A stretch of 64,000 bases of DNA, from the NCBI RefSeq assembly GCF_004769405.1, contig NZ_RQES01000016.1, forward strand, positions 310,001 through 374,000, in the 5' to 3' direction. The translations under genes and the position numbers were made by a program. Positions 8,812 to 16,667 of the stretch are shown here, in pieces. Under the pieces are notes generated by a model. The model was not told where the DNA came from and did not search any database. It saw nothing but the letters and a program-made list of their open reading frames with translations. Source of the DNA: Leptospira selangorensis. Its GTDB lineage: Bacteria > Spirochaetota > Leptospiria > Leptospirales > Leptospiraceae. The first letter of the stretch is position 1. Each line of letters begins with the position of its first letter.

Positions 8812-10087
8812 TTGGTATCATGAAAATTTTCGGATCAGTTTTAGATATTCGCGATTGATTGCGATGTTCTCCTTCTTCTTTTGTCTAACTCCCTCCGATA
8901 TTTTTTCCAAAGAGTTAGAAGTATGTATAGATAAGTGTAATTTTTACTCTATCCAAACCGCGATTGATTCTGCAAACTCCGGAGATACGATCAGGATCAG
9001 AAAAGGAATCTACCGAGAAGGAATGATATCCATTTCTAAACCCTTAATTTTGGAAGGTTCTAATGGCGTTATCTTAGATGGTAAAAAAGAAAAACATGTG
9101 CTGGATATCCGAGCCAATAACGTCGTAATTCGCGGATTGAATATTATAGGGAGCGGAGTTTCGGATACTTCGGAGTATTCCGGAGTTCATGCAGAAAAAA
9201 TAAAATACTGTGTCATAGAAAATAATGAGTTCGAGGACAATGCATACGCGATCTATCTTGCAGAAGTAGAGGATTGTACCGTCCGAGGGAACGTTTCCGC
9301 GGGAAATGCAGTAAATGAAGTTTCCGGAGGAAATGGGATCCATCTCTGGTCTTCCAAAGGAATCAGGATAGAAGGGAATGAATTAAAAAAACATAGGGAC
9401 GGGATCTATCTGGAATTTTCGAGTAATCTCAAGATAGAGGAGAATTATTCACATGATAATATCCGCTATGGAATGCACTTTATGTTTTCTTCGGATAATG
9501 ATTTTAGGGCGAACAAATTCGAAAACAACTCTGCCGGAGTTGCGGTGATGTATAGTAAAAATATACTCATCGAAAATAACAGCTTCGAGAATAATTGGGG
9601 AGATAGTTCTTACGGTCTTTTGTTAAAGGAAATTTCCGAAAGTATTCTCACAAAAAACTTATTCGTTCATAATACAGTGGCGATCTTTGCCGACGGATGT
9701 AATCGAAATTATTTTACTCATAATATACTGAAAGATAACGGATGGGGCGTTCGTATATTAGGAAATAGTGAATCCAATCAATTTGTGCAGAATGAATTCA
9801 AGGAGAACGTATTCGATATCAGCACAAATACAAAACATAGTACGAATTCATTTAGAGAAAATTTTTGGGATAACTACGATGGTTATGATTTGGATCTGGA
9901 TAGATTCGGAGATATTCCTCATAAGCCTGTTCATTTTTTCGGATATTGGGTAGTAGTTTATCCTTTTCTAATGGTTCTTTATAATTCTCCAGTCGTAAAC
10001 TTTTTACAAGCAATCGAAAAGGCATTTCCGATCGTTACTCCGATCGATCTAGAAGATCCGAAACCTAAGATGAGGAGCCGTGTATGA
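8795..10087 (+). CDS. nosD: NosD, periplasmic beta-helix maturation protein
   Basis: 430 residues. After a long n-region and a membrane-spanning signal (about residues 20-40) there are repeated right-handed beta-helix coils from about residue 50 to 350, rich in N-N-x-F and G-I-x-L turns (VIENNEFEDN, ILIENNSFENN). This is the NosD/carbohydrate-binding beta-helix family, which works with the NosFY ABC transporter in CuZ assembly. A hydrophobic C-terminal stretch (PVHFFGYWVVVYPFLMVLY) near residue 385 may form an extra membrane contact. The stop overlaps the nosF start by four bases. Confidence 0.93.
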   Translation: MKKIIDWYHENFRISFRYSRLIAMFSFFFCLTPSDIFSKELEVCIDKCNFYSIQTAIDSANSGDTIRIRKGIYREGMISISKPLILEGSNGVILDGKKEKHVLDIRANNVVIRGLNIIGSGVSDTSEYSGVHAEKIKYCVIENNEFEDNAYAIYLAEVEDCTVRGNVSAGNAVNEVSGGNGIHLWSSKGIRIEGNELKKHRDGIYLEFSSNLKIEENYSHDNIRYGMHFMFSSDNDFRANKFENNSAGVAVMYSKNILIENNSFENNWGDSSYGLLLKEISESILTKNLFVHNTVAIFADGCNRNYFTHNILKDNGWGVRILGNSESNQFVQNEFKENVFDISTNTKHSTNSFRENFWDNYDGYDLDLDRFGDIPHKPVHFFGYWVVVYPFLMVLYNSPVVNFLQAIEKAFPIVTPIDLEDPKPKMRSRV

Positions 10088-10794
10088 TGCAAGTGAAAGA
10101 TTTAACCGTTCAATATGGAAAATCAATCGCTGTTAAGGGAATTTCTTTCGATGCAAAAGAAGGAAGTATATTATCCTTGATCGGCCCTAATGGTTCCGGA
10201 AAAAGTTCAGTCCTCAAAAGTATCGTAGGTTTGGTAAAACCTACTCGCGGTCATATAGAGTTTACGAGAAAGGAAGAAGGGCAGCCCGATTCTAAGATCG
10301 GATATATGCCCCAAGCTCCTTTGTTCCCTAAAAATGTAATGGTGTCCGAACTGGCGGATTTTTTAAAAAAACTGGAGCCTTCCGATCCGAAAGAATTTCA
10401 GGAATTATTCGATCTACTTGGTCTCAAGAATTATGAAAATATAAAATTCGGAGCCTTGTCCGGGGGAACAAAACAAAAAGTAAATATTCTGCAATGTTTT
10501 TCGATCCGTAAACCTGTATATATAGTAGATGAGCCTACTGCAAGTTTGGATCCTTATATCTCTAATCTTTTAAAGGAAATATTGCTCCGAAAAAAGAAAG
10601 AAGGGGCTTTGCTTGTTTTTTCAACTCATATCTTAAGTGAAGTAGAAGAGATTGCGGATCGTTTTTTACTTATGTCAGAAGGCTCCTTATTAATTGATGA
10701 TTCGCCGGGAAATTTCGTAAAAAACAATGATAAAGGGAATCTTCAGAACACATTAATGGAATTTTGGAACACCAAATATTCGGAAAGAAGATGA
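10084..10794 (+). CDS. nosF: NosF, ABC transporter ATPase
   Basis: 236 residues. Walker A GPNGSGKSS is at residues 34-42, the Q-loop near MPQAP, the ABC signature LSGGTKQK near residue 124, Walker B YIVDEP near 148 and the H-loop at FSTHILSE. It energises the NosDFY complex needed for the NosZ copper centre. AGGAG is seven bases before the ATG. Its start overlaps nosD by four bases and its stop overlaps the nosY start by four, so nosDFY are tightly coupled. Confidence 0.95.
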   Translation: MMQVKDLTVQYGKSIAVKGISFDAKEGSILSLIGPNGSGKSSVLKSIVGLVKPTRGHIEFTRKEEGQPDSKIGYMPQAPLFPKNVMVSELADFLKKLEPSDPKEFQELFDLLGLKNYENIKFGALSGGTKQKVNILQCFSIRKPVYIVDEPTASLDPYISNLLKEILLRKKKEGALLVFSTHILSEVEEIADRFLLMSEGSLLIDDSPGNFVKNNDKGNLQNTLMEFWNTKYSERR

Positions 10795-11576
10795 AAGAAC
10801 TAATCCTATTCGAGCTAAGAGAAAATATTAGAAGTAAATGGATGTTTGTGTTTGCAGGTTTTCTTGCGATTTCTGCAGGAGCACTTAATTATTTCGGAGA
10901 TGAAAGCGGAGGGAGATTGGTAGTGAGCCAGATGAATCTGGTATTATTCGTCGTTCCTTTATTCTCTATTACATTTTCCGGATTAACATTTAACGATTCT
11001 CTTCCCTTTGCGGAAGTGCTTCTTTCTAAATCATTAACCAGGTCTCAATATTTTTTCGGGAAATATTGCGGGGTGAGTATATCTCTTTTTTTAAGTTTTC
11101 TGATCGGACTCGGAATTCCGGGGGTTCCGCTTTTTTTCAGTGATCCTAAACTTGCGATCTTATTCTCTGAGTTGATACTTTTCGGAACTGTTCTGATCTT
11201 AGTATTTGTTTCTTTAGGATTTTTATTGGCTTCGTTCTTTAAAAAAGGAGAATTGATTGTCTCCGGAGCATTACTCGTTTGGTTATACTTCTTTTTACTT
11301 TTTGATTCTTTCGTATTTATGTTAAGTATCTATTTGGGTGATTATCCGGTAGAGATCCCTGCATTACTCGTTATTCTATTCAATCCGGTCGATCTCGTTA
11401 GAATTTTGATCATTCTACAGACAAAGGCCTCGGTATTACTAGGATTTTCCGGGGCATTTTTGATCAGAAGTTTAGGTACATCAATTGTAGTTTTATTGTC
11501 TATTTTGTTCCTAATGTTCTGGGTTATGATGCCATTAAGTATTTCTTATAAAAGATTCTTAGTCCGAAATTTTTAA
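10791..11576 (+). CDS. nosY: NosY, ABC transporter permease
   Basis: 261 residues from the ATG at 10791, which overlaps the nosF stop as ATGA; a TTG at 10764 would overlap too far. Six hydrophobic segments are visible after the cytoplasmic N-terminus MKELILFELRENIRSKW, typical of ABC-2 type permeases of the NosY family. It forms the membrane part of NosDFY. It is the last nos gene: NosR, NosG, NosH and a NosC pair are absent. The shared terminator at 11583-11617 follows. Confidence 0.92.
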   Translation: MKELILFELRENIRSKWMFVFAGFLAISAGALNYFGDESGGRLVVSQMNLVLFVVPLFSITFSGLTFNDSLPFAEVLLSKSLTRSQYFFGKYCGVSISLFLSFLIGLGIPGVPLFFSDPKLAILFSELILFGTVLILVFVSLGFLLASFFKKGELIVSGALLVWLYFFLLFDSFVFMLSIYLGDYPVEIPALLVILFNPVDLVRILIILQTKASVLLGFSGAFLIRSLGTSIVVLLSILFLMFWVMMPLSISYKRFLVRNF

Positions 11577-11582
11577 AAAAGA

Positions 11583-11617
11583 AGAAGGCCCAAAATACAA
11601 ACTGATCCGGGCCTTCT
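11583..11617. terminator. Bidirectional intrinsic terminator
   Basis: AGAAGGCCC and GGGCCTTCT form a nine-base-pair stem around a 17-base loop. It lies between the convergent nosY and outer-membrane protein genes. Read leftward it is followed by TCTTTTTT, a good intrinsic terminator for the minus operon; read rightward the downstream sequence is less T-rich, so termination of the nos transcript is plausible but weaker. Confidence 0.8.
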
Positions 11618-11627
11618 ACACTATTCT

Positions 11628-12785
11628 TTAATTTAGATCATAACGAACGAATACATTGAACATTGTTTGCATTGCAATTTGGGGACCGTTTAGATGTTGA
11701 TGGAAAGGTTTACCAACTTCGAAACCGAATCGAATTTTTTCTTCTAAAAGAAAATTCATCCCGACTAATGCGTCTGTTCGATTTCCTCCTTGTCGTTTCG
11801 GATCGTTTTGAGGATCCATTTTCGGATCCAAAGAACCATCTTGCCCTTTGATATTATCCCAATACACTGCTTGCACTCGAATAGAAACGCTAGTCCAAGA
11901 AAATATAGAGTAAGCGATCCAGGAACTCAGTTCATATATATTTCCGAAACGATATTGGTTTTGATTTTTGGAACTGCGCAGATTCGCATTCCCTCCTAGT
12001 CCCCAAGAGAATCGATCCGATTTTCCGGAATATGCGATTCCCGGTAAATAATTGATCGTTCCGGTGCCCGGTTGCATATTATAGGGAACCTTTTGATTTC
12101 CCATCATCGGCATCCAATCTCGTTCATCAATGGAACCGGTAGGGAGGGAGACCCCGAAGTTTAAAAAGAATTCGTGATCATTCCGTTTTAGGATACGATG
12201 AGCTGCAGAAAAAGAAATATCTCCTACACCTCCGGATTTCATTGCAGAAGAATCAAAATTGCTGGTTTCCATCATCATTTGATTTTTTACGACCGGCACC
12301 ATAAACATGATCATCGTATCGTCCGAAATTCCATACATCGCACTTGTCATATATGATTCCATTAACATGGATTTTGGAACCGACATATAACGATATCCGT
12401 TGGCGGATGTTTGAGGAATATTAGGCCCTCCTGTCAGTAAACTTCCACTCGGCATAGAAACACTTGGATCGAATTGAGGGAACCAAAGAGCTTCATAGGT
12501 TCCCATGGATTTGTTCCCATTCAGAAGTCCCGACATTTGCATCCCCATATAACGAAAATCTAAAACCCAAGAACCTTTATTATGAACATGGGGAAACATT
12601 AGACCAGCAGGTGCAATTTGGTCCGCTCTCGATCCGTGATGATGACCCTGTTCTTTAGATTCTTTACGATGGTGTGCATGGGGATCTATTTCTTCTACCG
12701 GTTTAGGTATATCTACCTCACCTGAAAAAATATTATGAAAAGAAAATATAATTAAAAAATAGAAAAGGAAAACGCGATACTTCAT
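11628..12785 (-). CDS. Met/His-rich outer-membrane beta-barrel, probably copper-linked
   Basis: 385 residues from the ATG at 12785, preceded by GGAGG; a TTG four codons upstream falls inside the Shine-Dalgarno. A Sec signal ends near FHNIFSGE. The mature N-terminus is histidine-rich (DPHAHHRKE, QGHHHGS). The body is methionine-rich (MGMQMSG, MIMFMVP, NQMMMET, WMPMMGN) and alternates as in a transmembrane beta-barrel, ending in FNVFVRYDLN with an aromatic strand. It resembles outer-membrane proteins of the phenol MetA-pathway transporter group. Met and His clusters suggest Cu(I)/Cu(II) binding, which fits the neighbouring nos cluster. Copper as substrate is inferred. Confidence 0.7.
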   Translation of the reverse strand: MKYRVFLFYFLIIFSFHNIFSGEVDIPKPVEEIDPHAHHRKESKEQGHHHGSRADQIAPAGLMFPHVHNKGSWVLDFRYMGMQMSGLLNGNKSMGTYEALWFPQFDPSVSMPSGSLLTGGPNIPQTSANGYRYMSVPKSMLMESYMTSAMYGISDDTMIMFMVPVVKNQMMMETSNFDSSAMKSGGVGDISFSAAHRILKRNDHEFFLNFGVSLPTGSIDERDWMPMMGNQKVPYNMQPGTGTINYLPGIAYSGKSDRFSWGLGGNANLRSSKNQNQYRFGNIYELSSWIAYSIFSWTSVSIRVQAVYWDNIKGQDGSLDPKMDPQNDPKRQGGNRTDALVGMNFLLEEKIRFGFEVGKPFHQHLNGPQIAMQTMFNVFVRYDLN

Positions 12786-12808
12786 GATTACCTCCAAGTA
12801 TCCGGATC

Positions 12809-12836
12809 AAAAAAAGAGGGCCGCGAAAGCGGCCCC
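12809..12836 (-). terminator. Intrinsic terminator after the lipoprotein gene
   Basis: On the minus strand GGGCCGC, a TTTC tetraloop (GAAA on the plus strand) and GCGGCCC form a very stable seven-base-pair stem followed by CTCTTTTTTT. It lies between the lipoprotein gene (12848-13630) and the outer-membrane protein gene (12785), so it may attenuate transcription into the latter. Confidence 0.85.
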
Positions 12837-12847
12837 AGTGGGAACGA

Positions 12848-13630
12848 TCAATCGACTTGGGACAAAATCGATCCAATCGTAAAGGACGTTAGTTTTGCTC
12901 CATTCAAAATGAAGCCGATCCTGTTTCCTGAATAGGCAGGCACACTCATCATCTGCATGACAGGGAACATCATCATGGAATTTCTTTCTGTCTGTGTGAC
13001 CTCTGAGCAGGCTTTCGGCCAGGCATTGATCCATTGCTCCGAGCTTGCATATTGGAAATCGATACAGTATGTATAGTTCGTGTCAGTGGATAAGGCCGCT
13101 GTTCCTTTGCTTACTACTTCAAAGTTTCCTGACATCTCGGAGTAGAATTGCTCTTTGGTAGAATCCGTTAACCGAAATGCCGGACCCGAGATCGGAGTGC
13201 CGGATCCGTAGACGTATGCAGTCAAACTTCCACCGGATTTGAGTGAGAAGGAAACTTCTAAATTTGTACCTCCATTTGAACTAGGGAGAACAATATTGCC
13301 AAGACTAGAGAAGAAAGAATCTGAGGAATTGCCACTCAATCCCTTTTCCAGATTGGCTGTATTACCTGTAAATCCAAGTCCTTCTAAATCGCTTGGAGAA
13401 CAATTTTGGATATCATATCTTGTGCGTTTGGGATGTACATATGATAGAGTGTTCGAAATTGGAGTTAAACTTTGGATAGAACATCCTTCCTTTGCAGCTA
13501 CTCCAAGAACGAGAGTCTGCATAAGTTGTTGTTCCGAAGAAGTTCCGTTCGAAAGAGATCCTAACTGGGAGCAATCGAAATGGAAGAAAGAGAGAATGAT
13601 CGCGGTTGTAGAAATATAGCGAGATAGCAT
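12848..13630 (-). CDS. Hypothetical lipoprotein beside the copper-type outer-membrane protein
   Basis: 260 residues. A short signal ends at FHFDC, a spirochaetal lipobox. The rest is Ser/Thr/Gly-rich with five or more cysteines (EGCSIQSL, IQNCSPSDLEG, YTYCIDFQ, PKACSEV) and a methionine cluster MMMFPVMQMM near residue 220. No family recognised. Met-rich runs in secreted proteins often bind copper, and both neighbours are metal-ligand-rich, so a periplasmic or surface copper-binding role is possible. It lies between a Cys/His-rich protein (upstream) and the Met/His-rich barrel (downstream), all on the minus strand. Confidence 0.6.
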   Translation of the reverse strand: MLSRYISTTAIILSFFHFDCSQLGSLSNGTSSEQQLMQTLVLGVAAKEGCSIQSLTPISNTLSYVHPKRTRYDIQNCSPSDLEGLGFTGNTANLEKGLSGNSSDSFFSSLGNIVLPSSNGGTNLEVSFSLKSGGSLTAYVYGSGTPISGPAFRLTDSTKEQFYSEMSGNFEVVSKGTAALSTDTNYTYCIDFQYASSEQWINAWPKACSEVTQTERNSMMMFPVMQMMSVPAYSGNRIGFILNGAKLTSFTIGSILSQVD

Positions 13631-13708
13631 ATTTACTTTCCTTTATATTATGAATATACACTTAAGATTTCTCCGAAATAGCATATGCAGTTTTCGAAGA
13701 TGATATGG

Positions 13709-14161
13709 TTAGGCTAAGGAAAGATATTTGGGAGGACGTTTGAATTTTCTGTTATGGGCTTTGGACAATTTTGCGAAGTATAATTCCTCCATTCCAAAAG
13801 TAGATCCTAGAACCGGAATGATATAAATTCGAGATACAATTACATAATAAGAGAATACACTGATTTGGGAGTATATCCGATCGGAATTTTCCTTTTTGCA
13901 TCCACATTCATGCACGGTCGATTCAGGATTTGAATGGCAGTTTGGACGATCTTGTTTTTCAGAGTTGGTTGATTTTGCCAGTTCGGTCTTGGTGCGGAAA
14001 AAATCATCTTCCTGATTTGGATGAGTCTCTCGGTTTGAATTATGATTACATTGGCAGATCAAATTTCCTAAAAATAATTTTTCGAACACGCTTCCTTCTG
14101 CAGGAACAAGCAAGCGCGGAAAAAAGATCAGAGTTAAAAACCAAGTTGTAATCGTTTTCAT
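13709..14161 (-). CDS. Small Cys/His-rich secreted or membrane protein
   Basis: 150 residues. An N-terminal hydrophobic stretch (MKTITTWFLTLIFFPRLLVPAEG) acts as signal or anchor. The middle is rich in possible metal ligands: CQCNHNSN near residue 36, CHSNPES near 74 and HECGCKK near 84. A second hydrophobic stretch (VFSYYVIVSRIYIIPVLG) follows and the C-terminus is basic. No family recognised. Its promoter region holds an FNR-type box at 14213-14226. With the two genes downstream it looks like a metal-handling unit co-regulated with N2O respiration, but function is inferred from ligands and context only. Confidence 0.6.
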   Translation of the reverse strand: MKTITTWFLTLIFFPRLLVPAEGSVFEKLFLGNLICQCNHNSNRETHPNQEDDFFRTKTELAKSTNSEKQDRPNCHSNPESTVHECGCKKENSDRIYSQISVFSYYVIVSRIYIIPVLGSTFGMEELYFAKLSKAHNRKFKRPPKYLSLA

Positions 14162-14212
14162 CTCGAAAGACTCTAACGGATTAAGTTTAACTCCTTATGA
14201 TCTGAAAATGCA

Positions 14213-14226
14213 TTGACTGCGATCAA
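14213..14226. promoter_or_regulatory. FNR/DNR-type box before the copper-type genes
   Basis: TTGACTGCGATCAA has the form TTGAC-N4-ATCAA, one base off perfect symmetry. Its centre is about 58 bases before the minus-strand start at 14161, which suits activation from near -41.5 with a leader of some 17 bases. Confidence 0.65.
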
Positions 14227-14266
14227 TCTTGAAGGTTTAAAAACCTTTCTAGGATTTTGATTTATC

Positions 14267-15265
14267 TCAAGATTTAGATTCGTGTTTGGAAAGAGTGATT
14301 AATGTTCTGGTCTTACTCAGTATTTTTTGAAAAGGTAAAAAATAGATCTTAAAAAGGTTTTCGAAGTTACTATCATCTTCTTCCTCCAGACCGAAGATCG
14401 TTTGTTCTGCTTCTCCTTCCTGAGGAATATAAAGACTTCCGAAAAGAATATCCCAAAATGCGAAAGATACTCCTATATTCTTGTTTTGAAGATTAATATC
14501 GGTGCTATGATGGATTTGATGTTGAGCAGGACTTAAAAATATTTTGCTCAACCATCTAGGAAATCGAAGACCTATATGAGAATGTCTTAAATTCGCATAT
14601 AGATTAAATACGAAAATTCCAGCATTCACTCCTAAAAAAGACAACATATTGATACCGTTCGGAAATAGGAAAACGGCTAACCCGGTTACGATCCCGGAAC
14701 AAAGAGCTCCTAATGAATTCACCAGGATTGCTTCTACAGGATGAACTCTATACACTGTGAGAGGGTTTAATACTTTTGCGGAATGATGTAGTTTATGGAA
14801 TTCCCAGAGAAATGTTTTATGAAGAAGCCAATGAGCGAAAAATCTTCCGAAATCGTTTGCAAGCCAAAATAGGATGGAATAAATTAAAATGAAAAAAGTC
14901 CCGGAAGAGGAAAGATGATTTGCCTCTCCGAATATTTTAAACAGAAGTCCACTGATGAATGCGGATACTCCTGCACCCGATATAACGAAATAACTAAAGA
15001 AGAGTGCGAATAGGAACGTATTTATTAAATAATATTTATAATCCAATAAGGCGGATTTGTGCAGCCATATCTTCTTAGATAAATTTTCACGAAGATAATC
15101 CTTGGATCTAAATCCTTCTTCCTTCCAGCTTCTCCATATGATCAATAATAGAGTGATCAGAATTGAACTTAAAATATAGAACCAATATATCTTTACGGAA
15201 GGTAGAAATATGATCCGTATTGGACTAAGAAGAGAACGAAAAATCTCCGTGAAATACGACTGCAT
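14267..15265 (-). CDS. Sterol desaturase/fatty acid hydroxylase-family membrane enzyme
   Basis: 332 residues with several membrane helices. The di-iron histidine boxes of the superfamily are present: HWLLH and HKLHH (about residues 144-160), then RHSH and QHQIHHS near 229-255. The family hydroxylates or desaturates lipids using O2. The substrate is unknown; leptospires do not make sterols, so a fatty acid or lipid is more likely. The gene lies 75 bases downstream of nnrS on the same strand and may be cotranscribed with it. An inverted repeat occupies the gap. An O2-dependent enzyme beside an anaerobic-type regulon is unexpected. Confidence 0.8.
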   Translation of the reverse strand: MQSYFTEIFRSLLSPIRIIFLPSVKIYWFYILSSILITLLLIIWRSWKEEGFRSKDYLRENLSKKIWLHKSALLDYKYYLINTFLFALFFSYFVISGAGVSAFISGLLFKIFGEANHLSSSGTFFILIYSILFWLANDFGRFFAHWLLHKTFLWEFHKLHHSAKVLNPLTVYRVHPVEAILVNSLGALCSGIVTGLAVFLFPNGINMLSFLGVNAGIFVFNLYANLRHSHIGLRFPRWLSKIFLSPAQHQIHHSTDINLQNKNIGVSFAFWDILFGSLYIPQEGEAEQTIFGLEEEDDSNFENLFKIYFLPFQKILSKTRTLITLSKHESKS

Positions 15266-15268
15266 AGA

Positions 15269-15305
15269 ACCTGATTTGAATTCTCTTTATTGGAAATAAT
15301 CAGGT
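15269..15305. repeat. Inverted repeat between nnrS and the desaturase-family gene
   Basis: ACCTGATT at 15269-15276 and AATCAGGT at 15298-15305 are perfect complementary arms with a 21-base spacer, ending four bases before the desaturase-family start. No T-run follows on either strand, so it is more likely an operator or 5' leader structure than a terminator. Significance uncertain. Confidence 0.4.
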
Positions 15306-15340
15306 CAAATCGAAATTTTTGGACCTAAATCTGAGAAATC

Positions 15341-16519
15341 TCAAGAACTGGTGAATGCTCTAGGACTTATTAAAATTTTAGAATATTTAAACGTAAATAT
15401 CAAAAATGCGGTTATCCAGAATAGAGCGGAAAATAGATAAGCTTCTCTATATTTATTGATTAAAGGAAAAAATACCCTGGCGATAACTGCTAAGTTGATC
15501 AAAATATATCCTAAGATTATCAATTTTGAAGCTTTAATCGGTCTACCGGTATGACCAAGTGAGACCCTCGTGATCATGCCATATACGAAGACTCCTATTC
15601 CTCCTACAGTGAAAATATGAAAAGCGGAAGAACTAGGGAAAAATCCCAAATGAGAAAGTCCATATGCTAAGAACCCGGAGCATAACCAGAAATAACCCGA
15701 ATGTAAGATCCAGAGAATAGGTACTTTTTTGGACTTCCAAGGTTCCCAGAAAAGCCAACGAGAATAGTTTAAGATCCCGAATGCGAGGCAAAATAATCCT
15801 GCAAATGGAATGATCTCAGGAAACCAGAAAGCGCAAGCTTCTATTCCTAAAAATAGAAATCCTCCATATCGAATCAAACTTTCTAATTTTAGAAATCTTT
15901 TCGGATTTGCACCCGGCACAGCCGCCGAGGTGAAGAAGGGCATAATCCTTCCGCCTATAAGTATCACAAATTGAAGTATTACAAAAAGAGAAAGATGAAT
16001 GAAATGTAAACTCCATCCTTCCGGTAAAATATTCAAAAATGAAAACGCTGTTAATATATGAAGTAAGAATAATAGAAAGTAAGTAACCACAACAACGCGG
16101 TTATGTTCCTGGCCTTTTGCAAATAAGGGAGGTGCAAGATAGAAAAGGACCAATAGATCACAATATAGATCAGCAGTAAGTGCAGCATAGGAAAGATACG
16201 GGTTGGATAAAAATCCGAATCTACCTAAAAACCAGAGTCCGAATAGAAGTGCTAAATATCCTTCTTTAGCCAGAACTTTTTTTGTCCAATTTTGGCCTGC
16301 AGTAAAAAGGAATCCTATAATTGCTCCTCTTCCAAAACCAAAAACCATCTCGTACGAATGGATCTGGATTCCTCCGGTTAGGAATGGAGAAGGTATGATT
16401 GAGAATAGGATTAAGATCCAGACAAGTACTGCAAATAGTGCGTGAAATGAACTAAATAAAAAAAATGGGCGAAATGCAACTGACCAGATCGCAGAACGAA
16501 AATCCAGAACTGATTTCAT
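15341..16519 (-). CDS. nnrS: NnrS-family heme-copper membrane protein
   Basis: 392 residues with about twelve hydrophobic segments. The N-terminal family signature is clear: AFRPFFLFSS, then HSYEMVFGFGRGAIIGFLFTAGQNW near residues 53-78, and GGRIMPFFTSAAVPG near 190. NnrS proteins bind heme and copper, are induced under NO and protect metabolism from nitrosative stress. A perfect FNR-type box lies 36-49 bases before the start, matching nnrS regulation by NNR/DNR/FNR proteins elsewhere. No NO reductase or nitrite reductase gene is in the window. GAAAGG directly abuts the ATG and AGGAGG lies further up. Confidence 0.9.
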   Translation of the reverse strand: MKSVLDFRSAIWSVAFRPFFLFSSFHALFAVLVWILILFSIIPSPFLTGGIQIHSYEMVFGFGRGAIIGFLFTAGQNWTKKVLAKEGYLALLFGLWFLGRFGFLSNPYLSYAALTADLYCDLLVLFYLAPPLFAKGQEHNRVVVVTYFLLFLLHILTAFSFLNILPEGWSLHFIHLSLFVILQFVILIGGRIMPFFTSAAVPGANPKRFLKLESLIRYGGFLFLGIEACAFWFPEIIPFAGLFCLAFGILNYSRWLFWEPWKSKKVPILWILHSGYFWLCSGFLAYGLSHLGFFPSSSAFHIFTVGGIGVFVYGMITRVSLGHTGRPIKASKLIILGYILINLAVIARVFFPLINKYREAYLFSALFWITAFLIFTFKYSKILISPRAFTSS

Positions 16520-16554
16520 CCTTTCTATTATAATAAAGGGTTCCTCCTTTGTCT

Positions 16555-16568
16555 TTGATATGAATCAA
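16555..16568. promoter_or_regulatory. FNR/DNR-type box before nnrS
   Basis: TTGATATGAATCAA fits TTGAT-N4-ATCAA perfectly. Its centre is about 42 bases before the nnrS ATG on the minus strand, so if it acts from -41.5 the nnrS transcript would be nearly leaderless. It is about 100 bases from the divergent AraC gene. Confidence 0.72.
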
Positions 16569-16667
16569 AAATTATCCTTCTAACTTTTTTTCTTGATCTT
16601 CCTCATTTCGTGAGGAGAATCGTTCTCCTTGTTTCTTCAAGATAAGAAAGAAGAGCTATAATTCTAG

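Noticed and set aside
12807..13034. Open frame on the minus strand overlapping the lipoprotein gene
   Set aside because: It lies in another frame of the lipoprotein gene, runs through the terminator hairpin and has no recognisable protein features.
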